Source: CAVUCE01 sp963739985 (lineage in GTDB: Bacteria; Bacteroidota; Ignavibacteria; Ignavibacteriales; Ignavibacteriaceae). From it: a stretch of DNA of 64,000 nucleotides. The stretch lies in assembly GCA_963739985.1 (NCBI GenBank), contig CAVUCE010000022.1:62001-126000 (forward strand), in the 5' to 3' direction. Positions 61,759 to 64,000 of this stretch are shown piece by piece. Every line of letters starts with the position of its first letter. The first letter of the stretch is position 1. Under the pieces are notes generated by a model. It was given only the letters and a program-made list of their open reading frames with translations, searched no databases and was not told where the DNA came from. Made by a program: the position numbers and the translations under genes.

Positions 61759-64000
61759 TTAAATTTTAAGATTTATAATGTATGAAGTACCAATCCCGAT
61801 TTTGGATTCTATTTCCAATTGCGAATTTAAGAGTTCTGCTCTTTTCTTAATTGTAGTTAGTCCTTTTCCAGTATATGATTTTGTATTGTCGAAACCAACT
61901 CCGTCATCATTTATAATTATTCGTAATTTCTCACCATCATATAATGTTATTACATTTAACTCTTTACAATTTGAATGCTTCACGCAATTATTCATTATTT
62001 CTTTAAGCAGCATCCAAATATCTCTCCTCTGCTCAGGCAATAAATTTTGCTGCGGAAGTATATCTTTATTTGCAAAATCAAAATTAAGTGAAATATTTTT
62101 TGCCCGGCAATGGCTAATTATCATATCCCTTAGCTTTACAAGAAGGTCGTAGATGGTTTCTGTTTTAGGATCTATCGCCCAAATAATTTCTCTAATTGAA
62201 ACTACAGATTCTTTTGATAAAGTAATTATTCTATCCAGCATTTGAATTGGTGTTTCACCAAGATGCTGCAGAACATTTTTATCATCCTGTATTATTTTCC
62301 CAAACATTGCAATACTGCTTAAGTTAGATGCAATCTCATCATGAAGATCAGCAGCAATGCGGGTACGAAGTCTTTCAATGGCAATAAGCTGATTCAGTCT
62401 GTATCTATACATTAAAAATATTATAAAAATTAATACTGATATACTGAATAAAATGAACCACCAAGTACTCCAGAAAGGAGGGCGAATGATAATTGTAAAA
62501 GGTTTGGATCTGGTAAACCAATTATTATCAATCGATGCCATAACCCAGAACTTATACTTCCCGGGATTTAAATGCGTGTAATAGGCAGTTCGTCTATTAT
62601 TTGAAACGATCCAATCTTTATCAAATCCATCCAGCATATAAGCGTAGTTGATTTTATCAGGTCTAGAAGTTCCCAATGCAGCAAAATCAATTGAAAAGGC
62701 ATTGTCATCAAAACTCATAAACACCGTATCCACAAGAATTATGTCTTTTTTAAGCTTTACTGGCTGATTAAAAATTTTAAATCCTAGAATTGCTAAATTG
62801 GGTTTTGAAACTTCACTAACACTATTTTTCGGATAGAAATAAGTTATTCCGCTTTTACCGCCAAAAATCAATTTTCCATCTTTACCTTTGGCAGAAGCTG
62901 TTATAAATTCCGTATTCCCTACTCCATCTCTATGATCAAAATTCTTTATTAAATTATTAACCGGATTAAGACTTGTGATTCCACCAGCAGTACTTAGCCA
63001 TATTGAGCCACTATTATCAATTTGAATACTCATGATAGCGTTATCAGGTAAGCCATTCTTGACAGTATAATGCGTAAACTTGTCTGAACCGATTTTTAAT
63101 TTATTTAAACCTCCGCCTAATGTTCCGATCCAAATATTTCCCAAATTATCTTCTTTAATAGATGAGATGTTATTACTACTAATTGAATTAGTATTTTTAG
63201 GATTAAACTGATAATTAGCGAACTTATCTTCTTCCTTTAAATAAATATTTAATCCGCCTGCTGCGGTTCCGATATATAGATTTTGTTTACTATCCATGAA
63301 CAAACATGTGATTATCATGTCGGTAATTGAAAACTTATCCTTTGGATTTACCTTGTAGGCTTTAAATTTCTCTTTTTTCTTATCCATTTTATATAATCCG
63401 CCGCCCCACGTACCAAGCCAAAGATTATTTTCGTCGTCCTCACAAATTGCTGATATATTGTTAAAACCTAAAGACATCGAATCTTTTTGATCATATCTAA
63501 AATTTTTAAAGGAATCATTATTTCGATTGAATTTTGCAAGCCCGTTGTGGGTACCGATCCAAATATCTTTTTGCTTATCTTCGAATATTGCTAACACAAT
63601 ATCGTCAGGTAAACTATTTTTATTATGAATATCTTGCTGATAAAGCTTTATGTTTTTAGTCTTATTATCTAGAACGTTTAAGCCGCCCTTCCAAGTACCA
63701 ATCCAAATTTTCCCAAAACTATCCTCCAAAATTGAATGAACATCATCGGAAGACAGACTTTTATTATCATTTTCAACGTGCCTCAAATTTTGAAATATTA
63801 ATCCTTCCGAAGAGAATTTATTTATCCCTCTATCAGTACCAACCCAAATATTTCTACTTTTATCTTCATAGATTGTAGGGACCCAGTTATTACTTAAACT
63901 ATACTTATTTTCTGCACTATATTTAAAATGGTAGAACTTATTCTCTTTCCGATCAAATCTATTCAAACCTCCATTGTGAGTACCAATCCACAAATTTCCG
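61759..64000 (-). CDS. Two-component sensor histidine kinase with beta-propeller and Y_Y_Y sensor (5' partial)
   Basis: Membrane kinase of the Reg_prop type; the coding frame runs off the window edge at 64000, so the N-terminus is missing. At least seven propeller blades of the NIWIGTxGGGLNKL type (for example KIWIGTWKGGLNVLD, DIWIGTHNGLAKFN, NLWLGTWGGGLYKMD) are followed by a Y_Y_Y-like domain, one membrane helix, and a HisKA_3 domain with the His in IAADLHDEIASNLSSI. The ATPase part is EIMNNCVKHSNCKE plus GVGFDNTKSYTGKGLTTI. It senses something outside the inner membrane; in related organisms such sensors often control sugar use. The response regulator gene follows. Confidence 0.9.
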   Translation of the reverse strand, partial: GNLWIGTHNGGLNRFDRKENKFYHFKYSAENKYSLSNNWVPTIYEDKSRNIWVGTDRGINKFSSEGLIFQNLRHVENDNKSLSSDDVHSILEDSFGKIWIGTWKGGLNVLDNKTKNIKLYQQDIHNKNSLPDDIVLAIFEDKQKDIWIGTHNGLAKFNRNNDSFKNFRYDQKDSMSLGFNNISAICEDDENNLWLGTWGGGLYKMDKKKEKFKAYKVNPKDKFSITDMIITCLFMDSKQNLYIGTAAGGLNIYLKEEDKFANYQFNPKNTNSISSNNISSIKEDNLGNIWIGTLGGGLNKLKIGSDKFTHYTVKNGLPDNAIMSIQIDNSGSIWLSTAGGITSLNPVNNLIKNFDHRDGVGNTEFITASAKGKDGKLIFGGKSGITYFYPKNSVSEVSKPNLAILGFKIFNQPVKLKKDIILVDTVFMSFDDNAFSIDFAALGTSRPDKINYAYMLDGFDKDWIVSNNRRTAYYTHLNPGKYKFWVMASIDNNWFTRSKPFTIIIRPPFWSTWWFILFSISVLIFIIFLMYRYRLNQLIAIERLRTRIAADLHDEIASNLSSIAMFGKIIQDDKNVLQHLGETPIQMLDRIITLSKESVVSIREIIWAIDPKTETIYDLLVKLRDMIISHCRAKNISLNFDFANKDILPQQNLLPEQRRDIWMLLKEIMNNCVKHSNCKELNVITLYDGEKLRIIINDDGVGFDNTKSYTGKGLTTIKKRAELLNSQLEIESKIGIGTSYIINLKI

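Noticed and set aside
1..64000. tRNA, rRNA, CRISPR arrays, phage or insertion sequences
   Set aside because: I looked through the intergenic gaps and saw no cloverleaf-like GC-rich blocks, no regular direct repeats with spacers, and no transposase or integrase genes.

Overview
The window is AT-rich, gene-dense bacterial chromosome. The gene set suggests a member of the Ignavibacteria/Melioribacter branch of the Bacteroidota-Chlorobiota group. Indicators are type IX secretion-like C-terminal sorting domains, a PG0541-type partner of an RND pump, a bacillithiol synthase (BshC), a DUF5916 surface protein, a DEDDh exonuclease/GIY-YIG fusion, and several TAnnTTTG boxes like Bacteroidota -7 promoter elements. 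This placement is inference. No rRNA, tRNA, CRISPR array, phage or intact insertion sequence was seen.

Layout. 1-504: 3' end of a methionine sulfoxide reductase, probably an MsrA-MsrB fusion. 1033-6937: a sugar-related unit (secreted surface protein plus a lipoprotein glycosidase) behind a LacI-type palindrome. 7014-13841: a DUF4396 membrane protein, two decayed uronate-type genes (SDR and GntR remnants), a long-chain acyl-CoA ligase, RecD2, a CBM48-like protein and a beta-barrel protein. 13952-19900: tripartite RND efflux operon. 19979-24562: malic enzyme plus an NfnAB-type transhydrogenase. 25044-37307: cell envelope and surface genes (DUF5916, two GT9, DegT aminotransferase, DUF6600, GT2, a flippase-like protein, DUF1207) and bshC. 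37407-44249: a tight eight-gene minus-strand operon (ymdB-like, DNA methyltransferase, folD, deoC, HicB-like, trmH, aroA, ABC ATPase). 44554-52955: a frameshifted repair-type nuclease, a thioredoxin-fold protein, an aminotransferase, an IF2B-like protein, a DPP IV-type peptidase, a MATE exporter and a small secreted protein. 53151-55787: arsenic resistance operon (arsR-arsM-arsC-acr3) with an operator that covers its promoter. 56115-60932: a b561-like membrane protein with YceI, hemerythrin, a sorting-domain protein, a di-heme cytochrome c, an SRPBCC protein and a small protein. 61037-64000: LuxR-type response regulator and its beta-propeller histidine kinase, cut by the window edge.

Genes that work together. 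Malic enzyme makes NADPH, and NfnAB can exchange electrons among NADPH, NADH and ferredoxin. The ars genes cover sensing, methylation, reduction and export of arsenic. The RND operon is a complete envelope-spanning pump. The envelope glycosylation genes point to a surface polysaccharide.

The most notable points are four signs of gene decay or indel error: two uronate-gene remnants, a frameshift in the DnaQ/GIY-YIG/UVR gene and one in yceI. There are also several clear operator palindromes whose regulators lie outside the window. I did not find a convincing wholly new multi-gene system.
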